Source of the DNA: Medicago truncatula
Taxonomy: Eukaryota; Streptophyta; Magnoliopsida; Fabales; Fabaceae
DNA length: 64,000 nucleotides
Direction: 5' to 3'
NCBI RefSeq assembly: GCF_003473485.1
Contig: NC_053044.1
Span: 53,422,091-53,486,090, forward strand
This document shows positions 33,908 to 46,794 of the stretch, piece after piece (the first letter of the stretch is position 1; every line of letters begins with the position of its first letter). Position numbers and translations under genes: made by a program. The notes beneath the pieces were generated by a model that saw only the letters and a list, made by a program, of their open reading frames with translations, was not told the origin of the DNA and searched no databases.

Positions 33908-35075
33908 GGGTAAGTATGTTTTTGGTCCCTATAAATATGTCCACTTTTCATTTTAATCCATCTAAAAAATTTCTTCAACTTTTATCCCTTAAAAAAATTT
34001 CATCTTCACTTTTGGTCCCTCTTTTAAAGTAAACTATATGTAGAATTCATATTTTTTAATGTAATTTTGCAAAAAAAATTCTTTTTTTTTTAGAGAAGAA
34101 AAATTCATAATATTACAGGAATCTCTCCAAAAAAATAGAATTTTTTAAAAATACATAAAAAAAATAGTTTTAGTCCCTAAAAATTTTCCATTAGCATTTT
34201 TAGTCCTATAAATTTGTCGATCAGCACTTTTAGTCCCTGTAAAAAATTTCCATCAATAACTTTGGTCCCAAAAATGCTTAAGGAAAATGTCGCAGGGACT
34301 AAAAAGTGTGATTTTATTTTGTAGGGACTAAAAACAAAACTGTGAATATTTATAGGGACTAAAAACTTAATTAACCCAAAATACAAAAATTAACCCACAC
34401 GTTTTTGGTTTCTCCACAAGGCAGCGAAGAAAGAGGAGAGAAAGTGCTGGTCTTCATGAATTTTACTATCTTGCCCATGTCTTCTCTATCTTTGATAAGT
34501 TTAAAGTGTGGGACCATGTAATGTTGGGAGCTTGAGCTGGAGGGAATATAGATGGAGGTGGTGAAAGGGAGTTCAAGCATGATACTCCATAATTTGATAT
34601 TTAAACATATTTTCCTTTATTTTTTTAACATACATATTTATTTGATAATTATACAAAAAATATATTTATATAATTTTGTTACTTGAAGTAATTTAATTTA
34701 AATAATATTATTATCTGAATTAATTTAAAATAATTTTTCTAAGTAAGCAACTTGCTTAATTAAATAAAATAAATTAACTTTGAAATAAAATAAATTGGAT
34801 ACTTGTTTTCTAGGTAAGGGTATTTTTGTCCTTAAACAATAATTACATCTATCTTTCTCTTCTATTTCTCTTATCTTTCTCTTCTACCAAACAATACATC
34901 AAATCTACTCTATTTCTCACATCTTTCTCTCTTCTCATACTCTCTCTCACCTATTTCTCTCTTTACAACTTCTCTTCCAAACCAAACATACCCTAAAAGT
35001 TGAAGAAAAAAAATTAGAGGGACTAAAACGAAAAATTGATATATATATATATAAGGACTAAAAACATATTTAACC
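33908..35075. mobile_element. MULE-type element (1.17 kb), possibly composite
   Basis: The left end is GGGTAAGTATGTTTTTGGTC; the right end is the near complement, ending ACTAAAAACATATTTAACC. The 10-bp duplication ATTCATTTAA lies at 33898-33907 and 35076-35085. A second set of inverted TTTTAGTCCCTAAAAA-like arms inside (about 34165-34370) suggests a smaller related element nested within it. No transposase is seen. Confidence 0.78.
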
Positions 35076-35431
35076 ATTCATTTAAATTGATAGTGTACAT
35101 TGAATACTACCACAAATTCAAAACTATGAATGTGATAACAAACTCACAATATACAAGTTAATAACATACAACTAAAATAAAATTAAAATGTTTGGAATAT
35201 CATGCTTCTAAATAGGTAACGGTTGACGACACCTTTGAAGCATGGGTACTTTTAAACTGATAAAGTACTCATACCGAGTACCACATACACATATGGACTT
35301 GTACCGTTCAATTATCTATATTGATTGATTTTGATGAAAATAGTGGAGGTGTGGAGAAAAAAAAAAAAAAAAAAAAAGCAAATCTCTCAAACATGATGAT
35401 AAAAATGTGGTTGAACACATAGTTAAAATAA

Positions 35432-36336
35432 GGCTTAATTGATTATTGGTCCCCTAACTATTAAACGTTTCGAAATGGTCCTTTATGTTTGTTTTAATCA
35501 TCAATTTAGTCCTATTTTATTAATTTTAAACTCCTTCAAAAGAAGATCGTTGGATAAAGGAGATCCATCAGATCTAACGGTGTATCACCAACACATAATT
35601 TATATTGTTTTCTTCCTCTTCTTCTTCATCTTCATCTTCATCATATAACCATCATCAACATTCATGAACCAAAAACCCAGAAAAATCATGAATCAAACCT
35701 AGCAACTAACAAACCCAAAAAATCGAATTATATCAATTTAGGTATATATTTTTAGGAGATTTAAAAAATTAATATAACAAAAATTTAATATCGAAGTAAA
35801 ACACTTAAAATTAAAATTATCAATTTTTAGGGAACTTTTAAAATTATCAATTGTTGTGCAATAGCTCCGTATTTTCCCATCCTTAAAAAGTAAAAAAAAT
35901 AAAATAAAAAAAAAAAAAGAGTCAGAACGACTCAACTACTTCTCCACCACAAAGAAGGGTGAAATCCCTGAACTCAAAGTAGAGCTTAATTAGTGAAAGA
36001 GAGGAACAATTGGGTTTGATTTTTTGTGCTTGTTAGTTGTTAGGTTTGATTCAAGATTTTTCTGAGTTTTTGGTTCATGAATGTTGATGATGGTTATATG
36101 AAGAAGATGAATAAGAAGAGGAAGAAAGTAATATAAATTATGTGTTGGTGATACACCGTTAGATCTGATTGACCTCCTTTATCCAACGGTCTTATTTTTA
36201 AGGAGTTTAAAATTAATAAAATAGGACCAAATTGATGATTAAAACAAACATAAAGGACCATTTTGAAACGTTTAATAGTTAGGGGACCAATTCGAAATAA
36301 AGAATTAAGTTAAGGGACCAAATGATCAATTAAGCC
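35432..36336. mobile_element. MULE-type element with long inverted arms (905 bp)
   Basis: The ends are GGCTTAATTGAT and its complement. The 9-bp duplication TTAAAATAA lies at 35423-35431 and 36337-36345. The arms extend for well over 100 bp each (for example GTCCTTTATGTTTGTTTTAA left and its complement near 36240) and continue imperfectly with GTGTATCACCAACACATAAT and its complement. The transcript would form a long hairpin. Confidence 0.85.
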
Positions 36337-36345
36337 TTAAAATAA

Positions 36346-37065
36346 ATAAGCTGGTTTCGTGAGTTTGAAACTAACCATGTTCAAATAAATCATCGGATTG
36401 TTAAAGAAATTAAAGAGTTTTGCTTGGATCATCGGATTAGTAGAATTAGTTTGGATCATCGGATTGAACATGTGAACATCCCCTAGATATAACACGTAAT
36501 TTCATAGTGCTTACATAAGTTTATAAATCAAAGAGCAAGGCTAATAAACAACACACATTTTTAAATATTTAAATGGTTCTATCAAATCATATGAGTCCTA
36601 TATAAATTTAGTAGATTTCATGTAAATTTTAACTAATAAAAAAGAGTGTGTGAAAATGTATATTGCTAACATCTTTCTAGATAAAAAAGATGCAAATTTT
36701 TGTTCACCCTAAAAGCGCTTTAGATAGCATTATAAATTTCAAAAATTGAAGGACATTTTTTAATTCCGTAGGACGTCTGAGAAGTTGGAAGATAAATTCT
36801 AATGAAGAATTAATTATTTTAAAAATAAAAATAAAGAATTGACAAATTGAAGCCGCCAAACATTTCATGGACCCATGAAAATTGGCCCTAGTCAACCAGA
36901 AGCTGACACGGACAACATGAGACGGTGACTCTTGTTGGTATGTGCAAGACTTTCAATGTCATCCACAAAAGAGTTTCATTCCAATTTCACATTCACAGTG
37001 TCTTTTTTCCTCTTACGCGCTGCAATTTGTTCTTCTTGTTCTTCCTAAAGTGAACCAATAACCCC
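36346..37065. other. Intergenic and upstream of the SWIM-family pseudogene
   Basis: No gene is seen. The phrase GGATCATCGGATT recurs near 36420-36465. Confidence 0.4.
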
Positions 37066-37094
37066 TTCAGTTCAGTTCAGTTCAGTTCAGTTCA
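37066..37094 (+). repeat. TTCAG pentanucleotide repeat
   Basis: Five full TTCAG units plus TTCA lie about 95 bp before the ATG of the SWIM-family pseudogene, in what would be its 5' untranslated region. Confidence 0.9.
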
Positions 37095-37187
37095 ACGAGG
37101 TGAATGCAACCAATTCTTTGACGATGATAAAGAACTGTGGATTATTTAGTGATGAAAATGCTTGTGTGAAATTGTAGACTTCCAAGA

Positions 37188-40100
37188 ATGGAGGAAATTC
37201 TAACCCTTCCAGTGCAAGACCCTCCTTGTGCTGAGTTTTCTGCTGAAACTATAAATTTGCTAAATTTGGAAGGTGGTCGCCAAGGTGGTGATGATATTGC
37301 TTTGATTCCTTTTGCTAGAGTTGATGATTTTGTAAAAGAAGAATCTTCCAATCCAACTTGCCCTGCTAACTTTCGCGTTGAATCAAGACGAAAGAGAGCT
37401 TCTGGGAGTGTTGCCAAACCAAGAGTTGATGGATATCTTGAATATACACTGTATGTTGTTATTTCTTAATCAATATTGTTTGATACTTCTTGGTACTTGT
37501 TGGTACTTTGTGGTTTAGGTCATGTTTGGATAAACACAACTTAATTAAGCACTTATAACATGAAGTCAAAGTGTATAAGTGTATCATATAAGTGATTGTG
37601 TATAAACTATTTCTTTAATAATATAAAATGAAGTCAAATTGTTTTTGTGTAAGCTATAAGTCCTGAAGATAATAGCTTATTGAAATAAGCTGAAAACAGC
37701 TTAAGAACATGTCATAAGTTGTTTCCATAAGGCCCTCTCAAACAGTCTTACAATTGCTTATGTCAGTAAATAAACTCAAGTCAATACTAACAAACCCTTA
37801 GTCTTTGTACTTCAATGTAGTGTTCCAATCTTTAATTTTGTGGTTTTTTTCCCTTGTTAGAATTTATATGGATTTGATGCTGAATTGTGATGAAACTTTG
37901 AAAGAGAATGATTTAAAAAAATGTGAAATTATCTAAAGGGCTAATTTCATTCCATCTCTTTCATCAAGTTGTTTTGAAATATGAAAAGATTAATACATTT
38001 GACTATATGTAATTATAATTTGACATTTAGATACTGGTGTTCTTATGGGCCTGAAGACTACCGAGAGAGTGAGAGAGTGAATCGGGTGTAGTAGATGCCA
38101 CAAGTGTCAAACCTGCTTCAGGGAAGGGTAGCAGGCTAGGGAGGCGACACATGATGAGAGGCTGCCTTTGCCATTTCACAGTTAAAAGACTATACACCCG
38201 ACCCCACCTTGCCCTAATAATATATGACCAGAAGAGGCATGTAGATAAAGCAGGGGCACTGTGTCATGGAATATTTGATATACTGCAGTAGGGACAAGAG
38301 CTATGTATGCTCCGCGAATTTCGGATGAGTTACGCCAGAAAGTGATGTCTATGCTATATGTTGGAATATCTTTGGACAATATATTACAGCACCATGCAGA
38401 GGTAACACAGAAGCAAGGTGGACCCTTAAACCGTGGCGATTTTCTCACTCGAAATGATGTGCGCAACATGGAAAGGACTATTCATAATTCTTCACGTGAG
38501 CTACTGGGAAATGAAGAATGCAGTGTAAAGATATGGATTCAGCGTCATCAGAAGGACATTTTCTATTTCCAAGATAACTCAGGCTCAGAATCTTTTATTG
38601 TGGCTATACAGACAGATTGGCAGCTGCAACAAATGCTTCGTTATGGAAGTAATAGTTTCATTTCTTTTCACTCAGCCTTTGGCTTGAAGAAGCTTAAGGT
38701 ATTATACATTAATCTTTTCAAACTAGAAAATATTTGTTTATTATTTAGTTGCATTTGTAGGCCAGATTGACCAAAGCGCTTGTATATCTAGAAGCTTCCT
38801 AGATCATTAGCAATTAACCAGTTTTATCAACATAATCGTGAATAAAAAATATACAAGCCTCTTTATGTTTATGTTAAAAGGTTTATTAGTTCAGCAGAAT
38901 GTTGAAGAAGTGTAGAAGGTCTCATATTTTTTCTTTGTTGTCCCTGGCAGTATCCTGTATGTTCTTTACTTGTTTTCGATTCATCGCAAAATGCAATTCC
39001 AGTTGCTTGGATCATCTCCTCATCTTTTGTTGGTAAAGATATTCATAAATGGATTGTATTGCTATCTGAAAGATTACGAACCAAGGATCCCAGATGGAAG
39101 CCTAATGCTATTTTTCTGGATGATCCATCTTTTAACTATTATATCATAAGGTAAAGAGATTATTCTGGTTATTTTTAAATTTTCATTGAACTTTTTTTTA
39201 GGAGAATCCCCCTAAATAGGATTTGGAGTGAGATCTTGCTTATTGCAGAGAGGCATTCCAGTGTCGCATCCTATTATGTACCTGGCATGTTCGCCGTACT
39301 TGTATAAAAATGCTTTTCAAGAAATGTTGCAACTTTGAGGTACAGCAGAGGATGTTTAGGCAATTGGGTTCGATTTTGTACTCTGCAAGATGTGGACCAA
39401 ATGCTATGGATGCAATTGACGAGCTTATGCAAATTTTTGTTGACCAGTGTGACTTCATTGATTATTTAAAGAGTCATATTCTAGCTATTATAGATATTTT
39501 TTGACTGATGGTTAATTTTGCTTTCATTTGAACATCTTGATTCATGACTATTAATGTTATTTCGTGAATAATAGTATTACTGTGTTTCCACATGCAGATG
39601 TTTGGATTAATGGCATAAAATCGCTTCCCGTGACAACTCCCAAGCCACATGACGCAATGGAATCCTATCACCTGAAACTGAAATCCACTCTTTTAAAGGA
39701 GAGCCATGCTAACTTCTGGTCAAGAGTTGACTGGTTAATCCACACTTTAACTACTGAATTTCACTCACTATACTGGCTAGATCAATATAGTTTAGAGACC
39801 GGATATTTTGAGAATTTGCGAGACAATTCTTTCTCCACTAATGCTTGGTATCATGCTCTTCATATTCCCGATGTTGATGTGGTACTCAATGAGCAAAATC
39901 TCCATCTTGCCAAAATATTATCTCAGCTGACAAAAACTTGGTGTATACAGAATATTCTTTCAACATAGTTATAATAACATATGTTTTGGGTAAACATCAT
40001 CTCATATTTTCGTAATATTTACTATAAAGCAATTACCTTCAAAATGAACATATATAATTATTTCAAAAATAAAATATAAGCATATATAATTATTAAGGTC

Positions 40101-40540
40101 AAATATTTTATTTAAAGCTCGTAATAATTAGTCTATGAAATTATGTTTGTTGGATATTTATTTTTTATTCTGTGTTATTATTTTAGTTTTTGAAGTGACC
40201 GGTTCAATCCGATTTAATCTGATTAAATACTTGTACAAATTTAATTTAAACACCGAGTTATCTTACCGAGTCATCCGGTTTGATCCGATTCAGTCATGCG
40301 GTTCAACCAGTAACCCGATGGTTCGACCATCGACTCAGTGACCCAGTACCTATGCCGAGCCGAGTTTTAAAACTACGATCCTTTAGTCCTTGATCACACC
40401 ATTCTATATGTGGCCCGGTTGCAACAAGACATTAAAGCCTTGAAAGATTTATCGAATAGTGGATTACTACACCCCATAGCCCCTGATTTAAGTTCTCAAA
40501 TAGCTGAAAATCCTCTGCTTTTTCAACACCTCCAGTGAGT
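37188..40540 (+). pseudogene. MULE-derived SWIM-family gene lacking its zinc finger
   Basis: Exons recognisable by similarity to the Arabidopsis AT1G60560-type SWIM protein: 37188-37450 (MEEILTLPVQDPPCAEFSAE), 38031-38698, 38951-39150, 39249 to about 39490, 39598-39968, and a C-terminal piece at about 40376-40540 (LVLDHTILYVARLQQDIKAL). The middle is the MULE transposase-like domain (YPVCSLLVFDSSQNAIPVAW, CTWHVRRT, DAMESYHLKLKSTLL). Breaks: frameshifts near 38075 and 38285, a lost GT donor after about 39490 with a shift at 39600, and replacement of the SWIM zinc-finger segment by about 400 bp of unrelated sequence (39969-40375). The ancestral family is transposase-derived with unknown molecular function. 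This copy is very unlikely to make a complete protein, although long open segments remain. Confidence 0.82.
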
Positions 40541-41911
40541 TATGAAAGGATAGTGATTTTGTTCTGGTTAAAATGCATTTTTATGCATACCGTCCCAGTT
40601 GAAGCTACATCCCTTGAGCATTTGATCTGCAAGAATTAAAAAGGATTTATGAAGGTTCCACGACTAGACTACATAGTTCATAAAACTACAATGCCGAAGT
40701 GCTACTGTACTTTTTGTCTTTTGATCCCAAGCTGATCTCGAATGGTGGCAAGTGATGATGAAGCACAGTGGAGGACAACGGTGAGTGCTCTCTGGCGGGG
40801 GTGGTGTACTGCAAGCACTTAGACGCTCAAATCTGAGAGAGTTAAGTGAGTGTGAGGTAGTGAGAATGGTATGTAAATTGATTTTGAGTGAAGGAGGTCT
40901 TTATATAGTGGAGTAAAAGTCCTATGAGGAAGTTGAGCAGATCGACATTTGATCATAAGGGGATGATCTTCAGAGGGATTTTACATGTGTGATCTGATCC
41001 TATAGCGTGTAAGTCGGTCCAGATGGGATCTGGCCCAGTTTAAAACACTTTTGCCTGTCATGTTGGGGCTGTTTTGGAGTGGGAGAACGTGTTGGTATTG
41101 AAATTTAATTTAGAATTTGTGTTCTATATATATGTTCGTATGTCGATAGATAAATATATACTTATTTTTTTTTTACTCAGATGTATACTTTCTTTATACA
41201 TTAATTCTTTTTAAGTAAACTAAAAGACTCTTGATCTTCCAAATATAATGCAGGTATAGTTTGACATGCGGTTACTTTCAAGGCGCTATTTGAGGTTCAT
41301 GGTGGCTCCTCTATAGCATTTCTCGAGCTGTGGGGCTTTGTAGATATTCAATGGCCAGATGCATTTCCCTCCTAGCTTGAAGTTTCTTTGAAATCTATGT
41401 AGTTGTCTATCATTCATGAAAATTTCAGCTTTTGTGCTGAGAATGGTGCGCAACTATATGGTGGTTGCCCATGGTGCACCTGCATCGAGCCATTCAACCC
41501 TACAACTTATACTCTGGACCGTGCAAAGTGCAAACAAACAGTTGAATAGACATTTTCAAATCGATGTAAGATGATATTCTGGTACGGAATCATTATTTTC
41601 AGATGCCACATCATAAACAAGGTGCAAATGAATGTTACTAATGAAGACTTGTTTGTATCAATCTGTGTCAACCCTCCTCAAGTTCAACACGATTATGATC
41701 AGAAGAGTTTATTACCATCCTGTAAAGAAAAATAAAGCTATTACTGGATGCAGACTTGCACGATTGAATAAACAACCACTTGTATACCTTATTTAGATAG
41801 ATTGAAAGTTCCAATCAATGACACAGTTTCTAGGGACATAGTACCGTGCTACCTGATCCTACAATTTGTATACCCTTGTTATATACCATACTACCTCCGT
41901 CTCAAATTATA
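40541..41911. other. Intergenic with LTR-like fragment
   Basis: Around 40730-40950 there is a CTCTGGCGGGGGTGGTGTAC phrase, an ACGCTCAAATCTGAGAGAGT stretch and TTTATATAG. I associate these with LTR interiors in legumes, but no ends or coding parts were found. 41240-41560 has mixed composition without a recognised protein. CTACCTCCGTCTCAAATTAT at 41891-41910 looks like the end of a Stowaway-like MITE that the next element interrupts. Confidence 0.35.
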
Positions 41912-42276
41912 AGCTAGAATATGGTTTTGGTCCCTGCAAATATGTTTTATTTTGGTTTTAGTCCCTATAATTTTTTGTTTTGTTTTTGGTCCCTGCAAAA
42001 TACGTCTCGTTTTGGTTTTGGTCCATGACCCCACTTTTGTGATGATTTGCACACGTGGCACATGATTACCAAACTCATTTATTAGAAAAATAGTCCATGC
42101 AAAATCTTTTGATTTTTAAAAAGGTTCCTGCAAAATATTTTACTTTTGAAAATAGTCTTTGGAGGGACTATTTTCAAAAACAAAATATTTTGCAGGGACA
42201 AAAAACAAAAACAAAAATTACAGGGATTAAAATCAAAACGAGGCATATTTGCAAGGACCAAAACCATAGTTTAGCC
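41912..42276. mobile_element. MULE-type MITE (365 bp)
   Basis: The 9-bp duplication CAAATTATA lies at 41903-41911 and 42277-42285. The left end AGCTAGAATATGGTTTTGGT and the right end ACCAAAACCATAGTTTAGCC are an imperfect inverted pair. The interior is of the TTTTAGTCCCT type seen in other elements of the window. It appears inserted in a Stowaway-like sequence. Confidence 0.78.
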
Positions 42277-42285
42277 CAAATTATA

Positions 42286-44510
42286 ACATCCTTTCAAATT
42301 TTAAAATGCAGTAGTTTTTTTTTTTTTTTTTTTACGGATATACCTCTATTCTATATGTGATAAATACTCTCTCTTAGTCACCTTATAAACAATAGCAACT
42401 ATCAACAAAATTAATATAACAATCGACTTTTTTTAATTTTCGTGATTTTCTCTCAATATATATAATTCTATTCTATGTTTAACATAGTGGAGTACATATA
42501 TCTGATAATTGATTAACTTACCCACGATTATTCTCACCCTAAAGAATGTTAGCAATGAATGAATAAATAAATCAATAAGCTTTAGTTTGAAATTGATTGA
42601 TATTTACGTGTACGTATAATTTCCGTAATGATACTGCGTACAGGTTAAGGGACAGGGTATTCTGATGTGACAAATTGCTTGATCCGATTGGTAGCATGCA
42701 ACAATGAATGCTTCTATATTATAAATGTAAAACTAATTTGACTTGCTATTCTAAATGTTGTTATTTAATAGTAGTAGTATCCACTAATATATTCAATGAA
42801 TCTTGCAATAATTGATGCTTGTTTTCCGATTTTAAAAAGCCATCGTTGTCGTAAAACGCATGATTCAGAATACGATAAATGGAAACTTTCCACTTGGCAT
42901 ATAGTCTATACTCTACAGTATATACAGAGCATTTTCGAAGTAAAGCTAGATTTCCTTCAAAGGATAACGAAGTAAAACAACGACAATTTTGATTGCTCAA
43001 ACAGCATGCTAATAAAAAAAATGGTCAAATGCATTTAAAGGTGTTTAAGTTTTTAGTTTTTTTCAAAGTCGTCCTTTAAATTTTAAAAGTCCCAAACAAA
43101 TCCTTTTCGTTTTTGAATTGTTTCAAACTCATACTTTCCTGTCAATCTCCGTTTTTGAATCGTTAACTTGCTTTGTTGGCTCAAAACGGTGCATGTGTTT
43201 CATTGCCACGTACTTTCCTTTCTCACATGGGGAAATTTCATGCTTTCATTGAGATAAGCTTGAGACTTGAATGGTTATCTTAGAAAGATTTTGGCACCGA
43301 GAGTGTCTTAAAATATTCCTTAAAATTTTCAAAATAGTTAATTATTCATTAAAAAATGTAAGTATATATGTCCTTGATATGATAAAAACACAACTTTTTT
43401 TTCCCTAAAAAAAACAATACAACGTCTTTTAAGGGGGGCGTAGCACAATTGATTTAAGCAACGCTTAAAAGAATACTAACGTTACATAATTATGTTAGTG
43501 TTAATTAGTCAATTAGTAGGAGTTAGTCAATTAGTTGGTGCAATTTCACTCTATAAATAGGACACCACAGTTCATAATCTTTTATCAATTAATATAATTC
43601 ATTATGAGCTTCTAACTAATAAGTATTCTTATGCTCTTTCTCTTTTACGAGAATGATCTATAACCCATCATCTCATTGTCAGCATGTCGATGTTAAACGG
43701 CTGAAAAGAGTTCTTGATTTTTCATATTCAGCTTTTTATGTTTCGCCACCAATCCAAAATTATAGGTCAGAACGAAGCAACAAATTTCACCAATTTGGAT
43801 GAATCTTCCATTGATTGAAGACTTGATTGTCTCAATCGAAATCATCTGTGTTATGTGATTTGATTCTTGATTGAAACTACTAAAAAATAATCCATAAATG
43901 GTTTGTTCCATGTTGCATAAATGATATGTGTAACTTTTGGGGCAATCAATTTCCATTAAAAAAAATAAATAATAGAAAGATAAAAAGTAAGAACGCAATA
44001 TGATGAATACATGATAAAATAGTTGTGACTAATCGAAATCACAATCATCAACGAAAACTTCATCACAATTGTTTATCTTTAAGGTATCACTCAAATACCA
44101 TATGAACACAATTTTCCACCAAAGACACGCCGGTTCAACAAGTTAAACTCATTGCAAACCAAGTTTAGATTTTCAACCACATTTTAAATGTCCTAAACGC
44201 CTTAAAGATTACTTCAGTGAAAAAAAGTCCCATAAATTTTAGACTTCTTAATGAGTAATTATCGAACCCTCATTAACATTTTCTAATATAAAACAAAAAG
44301 AAAAATGTTAAAAAGACAAAAGAAACACTTAAAAATATCTATCTAGATGGTTTGTTTGTTTATGTTTTGTGCGAAAGACAAACCGACCATGTCGGAGTGA
44401 GAGATGACCCTGACACGCAAGCATTTACTGCAACGTGCCTGCCTTGAAACAGTACTGTGAAAGGGTAGTTTTGGAAGGACACAATTGATTTATTATTATG
44501 AAAGTGGTGG
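42286..44510. other. Intergenic, no gene seen
   Basis: AT-rich DNA. A TATA-like CTATAAATAGGACACC at about 43551-43566, followed by TTCATTATGAGCTTCTAAC, resembles the promoter part of a copia LTR, but no ends could be placed. Confidence 0.35.
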
Positions 44511-44511
44511 A

Positions 44512-44522
44512 GGCTATAAATT
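44512..44522 (+). promoter_or_regulatory. Probable TATA box of the CHY/RING gene
   Basis: GGCTATAAATTC lies upstream of a likely 5' untranslated exon (about 44545-44634). The ATG at 46795 is in the next exon, which begins after TACATGCAG at 46732. That implies a 5' UTR intron of about 2.1 kb. Confidence 0.5.
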
Positions 44523-44940
44523 CAACTGCTGTTCCCATTCTCATTCCTTCTTTGTTTGCTGGGTCAGGGGAGCTCTAATCAGAGCTCCGAACACAAGACC
44601 GGCCATTCTCTCATATCCTCCTCCAACTCCCAAGGTTCGTTGTTCCTTAATCTCTTCTATAATTATATAATCTTCTCTTTTCATTTTCTTTATAATTTGG
44701 TGAGTAATATAGTACATACATATAGCCTAGCTTGCTTATTTTACCTGCTGTTTTGATTCATGAAGCTAGCTACCTAGCTTTATTTATAGTATTACTTATT
44801 CTCAGCTTTGGCCATTGTGTTAGCTCTCGCGGTTAGATGGAAGGAGTATGAGTGTTGTATATAAACTTACCATATTGATCTCAAAACCAGAGGTAGATTT
44901 ATTTATTTTAGTTACAACCATATTCATAGTTTTAAAACCA

Positions 44941-45949
44941 GGTGCCTTTTCATATGGGAAAGGTGAAAATCTTCCCATGATGGACCACATGTGATTATAA
45001 GTTAGATCTTGAGGTTGTATTAAATTTTATTATATGTCTCCCACACCATAGCATCTTTTTTCCATTCCCACCTACCACTACCACCACCACCACCAATACC
45101 AAACCTGTTTATATTTCTTTTTCATTCCTCCCTCTCTAAAAGAGCTTAAGAAATACATATGTTCTTCTTTCTAATGTAACGTGGGCAAGTGTTTTCCAAA
45201 TATTAAAGATTGATTTTTTTTTCTTCTTTTTTTAAATAAAGATTGAAATTTTGAGCAACTTCAATATATTTTTGAGCAAGTTAAATCAAAATGTTCATCC
45301 CTGTAATATCAACTTCATCTAATTATGTGCATTCACTTCTTCTCTCACACCCACTTAGATTTATAGTTTGATTTTTTTTTTATTTCTACTGAGTCACTAA
45401 CTCGGTGGTGAGTTAACTCAACGGTGTCTTCTTCCCAAGCAAGAATAGCCACTCCAGATGCCACAAACTGCCTATATTACGAACATCTGGTTGCTTTTAT
45501 TTTTGTTGCCAATATCAGTCAACAATGGTGAAAACTTGCACAATGAAAAAAATGGGATTTTAGAAAATCAGTGATCAATTGAATTGAAGGGAAACCGAGT
45601 TGTTGGAACTTGAAATGAAGCTGTTTTTATGAATTTTCTCCGACCATGGTTGAAATCTCATAGGAAATGAAGATTTGCAGCACTGTTAAATATATAAAAA
45701 CAGTAAGGAAAAGAGAATGAAATATAAACCCAAAAATTATGTGTGATGCTGATTTGATACAACCTTCATTCTAGGTGTTTGAGGTTGATGAGGATGATGT
45801 TGGCTGGGGAGCAACGAGGGAGAGAAGAAAGAGAAGTGCTATGGTGTGGGAGACATATGATAAAATTTAATTCAACCTCAAAATCTAACCTATAATCACA
45901 TGTGGTCTATCATGGGAAGATTTTCACCTTTCCCATGTGAAATGGCACC
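44941..45949. mobile_element. Inverted-repeat element (1.0 kb) in the 5' UTR intron
   Basis: Arms of about 110 bp are inverted copies: left begins GGTGCCTTTTCATATGGGAA, right ends TTCCCATGTGAAATGGCACC apart from small mismatches. The flanks TTAAAACCA and TTAAATTCA agree at 7 of 9 positions, which would be a degraded MULE-type duplication. No transposase is seen. Confidence 0.72.
45214..45236. mobile_element. Possible micro-insertion (weak)
   Basis: A T/C-rich 23-bp segment lies between 10-bp repeats TAAAGATTGA at 45204-45213 and 45237-45246, inside the element at 44941-45949. The short repeat makes chance possible. Confidence 0.35.
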
Positions 45950-46296
45950 TTAAATTCAACTATGTATAAGTCGGTGACAAATTTGATAAAAAAAGATTAG
46001 GCTATTTTAAAGTCTATCCTTAAAAAAACGCTATTTTAGAAGTCTATATTTAGTAAAAAAAAAAAGATCAGGCTAGGGTGCCAAGAATTAAAAGGCTAAG
46101 GGTGCCAAGAATTTTTAAAAAAATAAAAAATAGAGTTTTTTATCCTTACTTAAATACATAAACAAATATAAGTGATATTTTTTATTGCTATTATTATCTT
46201 ATAACTTGTTCTTTAATTTGTATTAAATCATAAATTTTCTAACATTTTTTAATAAGAATGTAAACATAGTAACATACTAACATTCATTTTTTTTTT

Positions 46297-46312
46297 TTTC
46301 CTTAAAAAGAAA
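46297..46312 (+). mobile_element. Micro-insertion: CCTT plus A-rich tail
   Basis: Sixteen bases including CCTTAAAAAGAAA lie between two copies of AACATTCA plus a T run (46279-46296 and 46313-46330). The T runs make the exact edge uncertain. Confidence 0.5.
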
Positions 46313-46794
46313 AACATTCATTTTTTTTTTATATATTTAAAGGTATTATAGCATGACATATAAAGTCAAATTCCTTAGAAGATCATATTAGATATCAAAT
46401 TAGAAAGAAAAAAATATATATATACTCACATCGGTATGTTAATTTGTTAGTCTATTTAAAGATATGCAAGATTGCTTATTGAAAACCGTTGGTATGTAAT
46501 AGAGTTTTAAGTAAGCTGAAATATATCATACTAGGTTTTAACTTGTCAAAAAGAAAATCGTACTAGTTTTAAAAAGATACACCTAAAGAAAAAGCATTTG
46601 ATAAGTAACCATCCAGGTTCGGACCTTGAATTTTTGGATCAGGTCGGATCTAATTACACAAAGCTTAGCAATCATTCAATGTTATTGCTAAATTGTTTTC
46701 GGGATTGTTTCTAAATATGTTTATACATGCAGGTCACTAGGTTTACTTCCCGTTTCTACATAGCTTGCACTCTTATCTGAAAATAGTGAGCATC

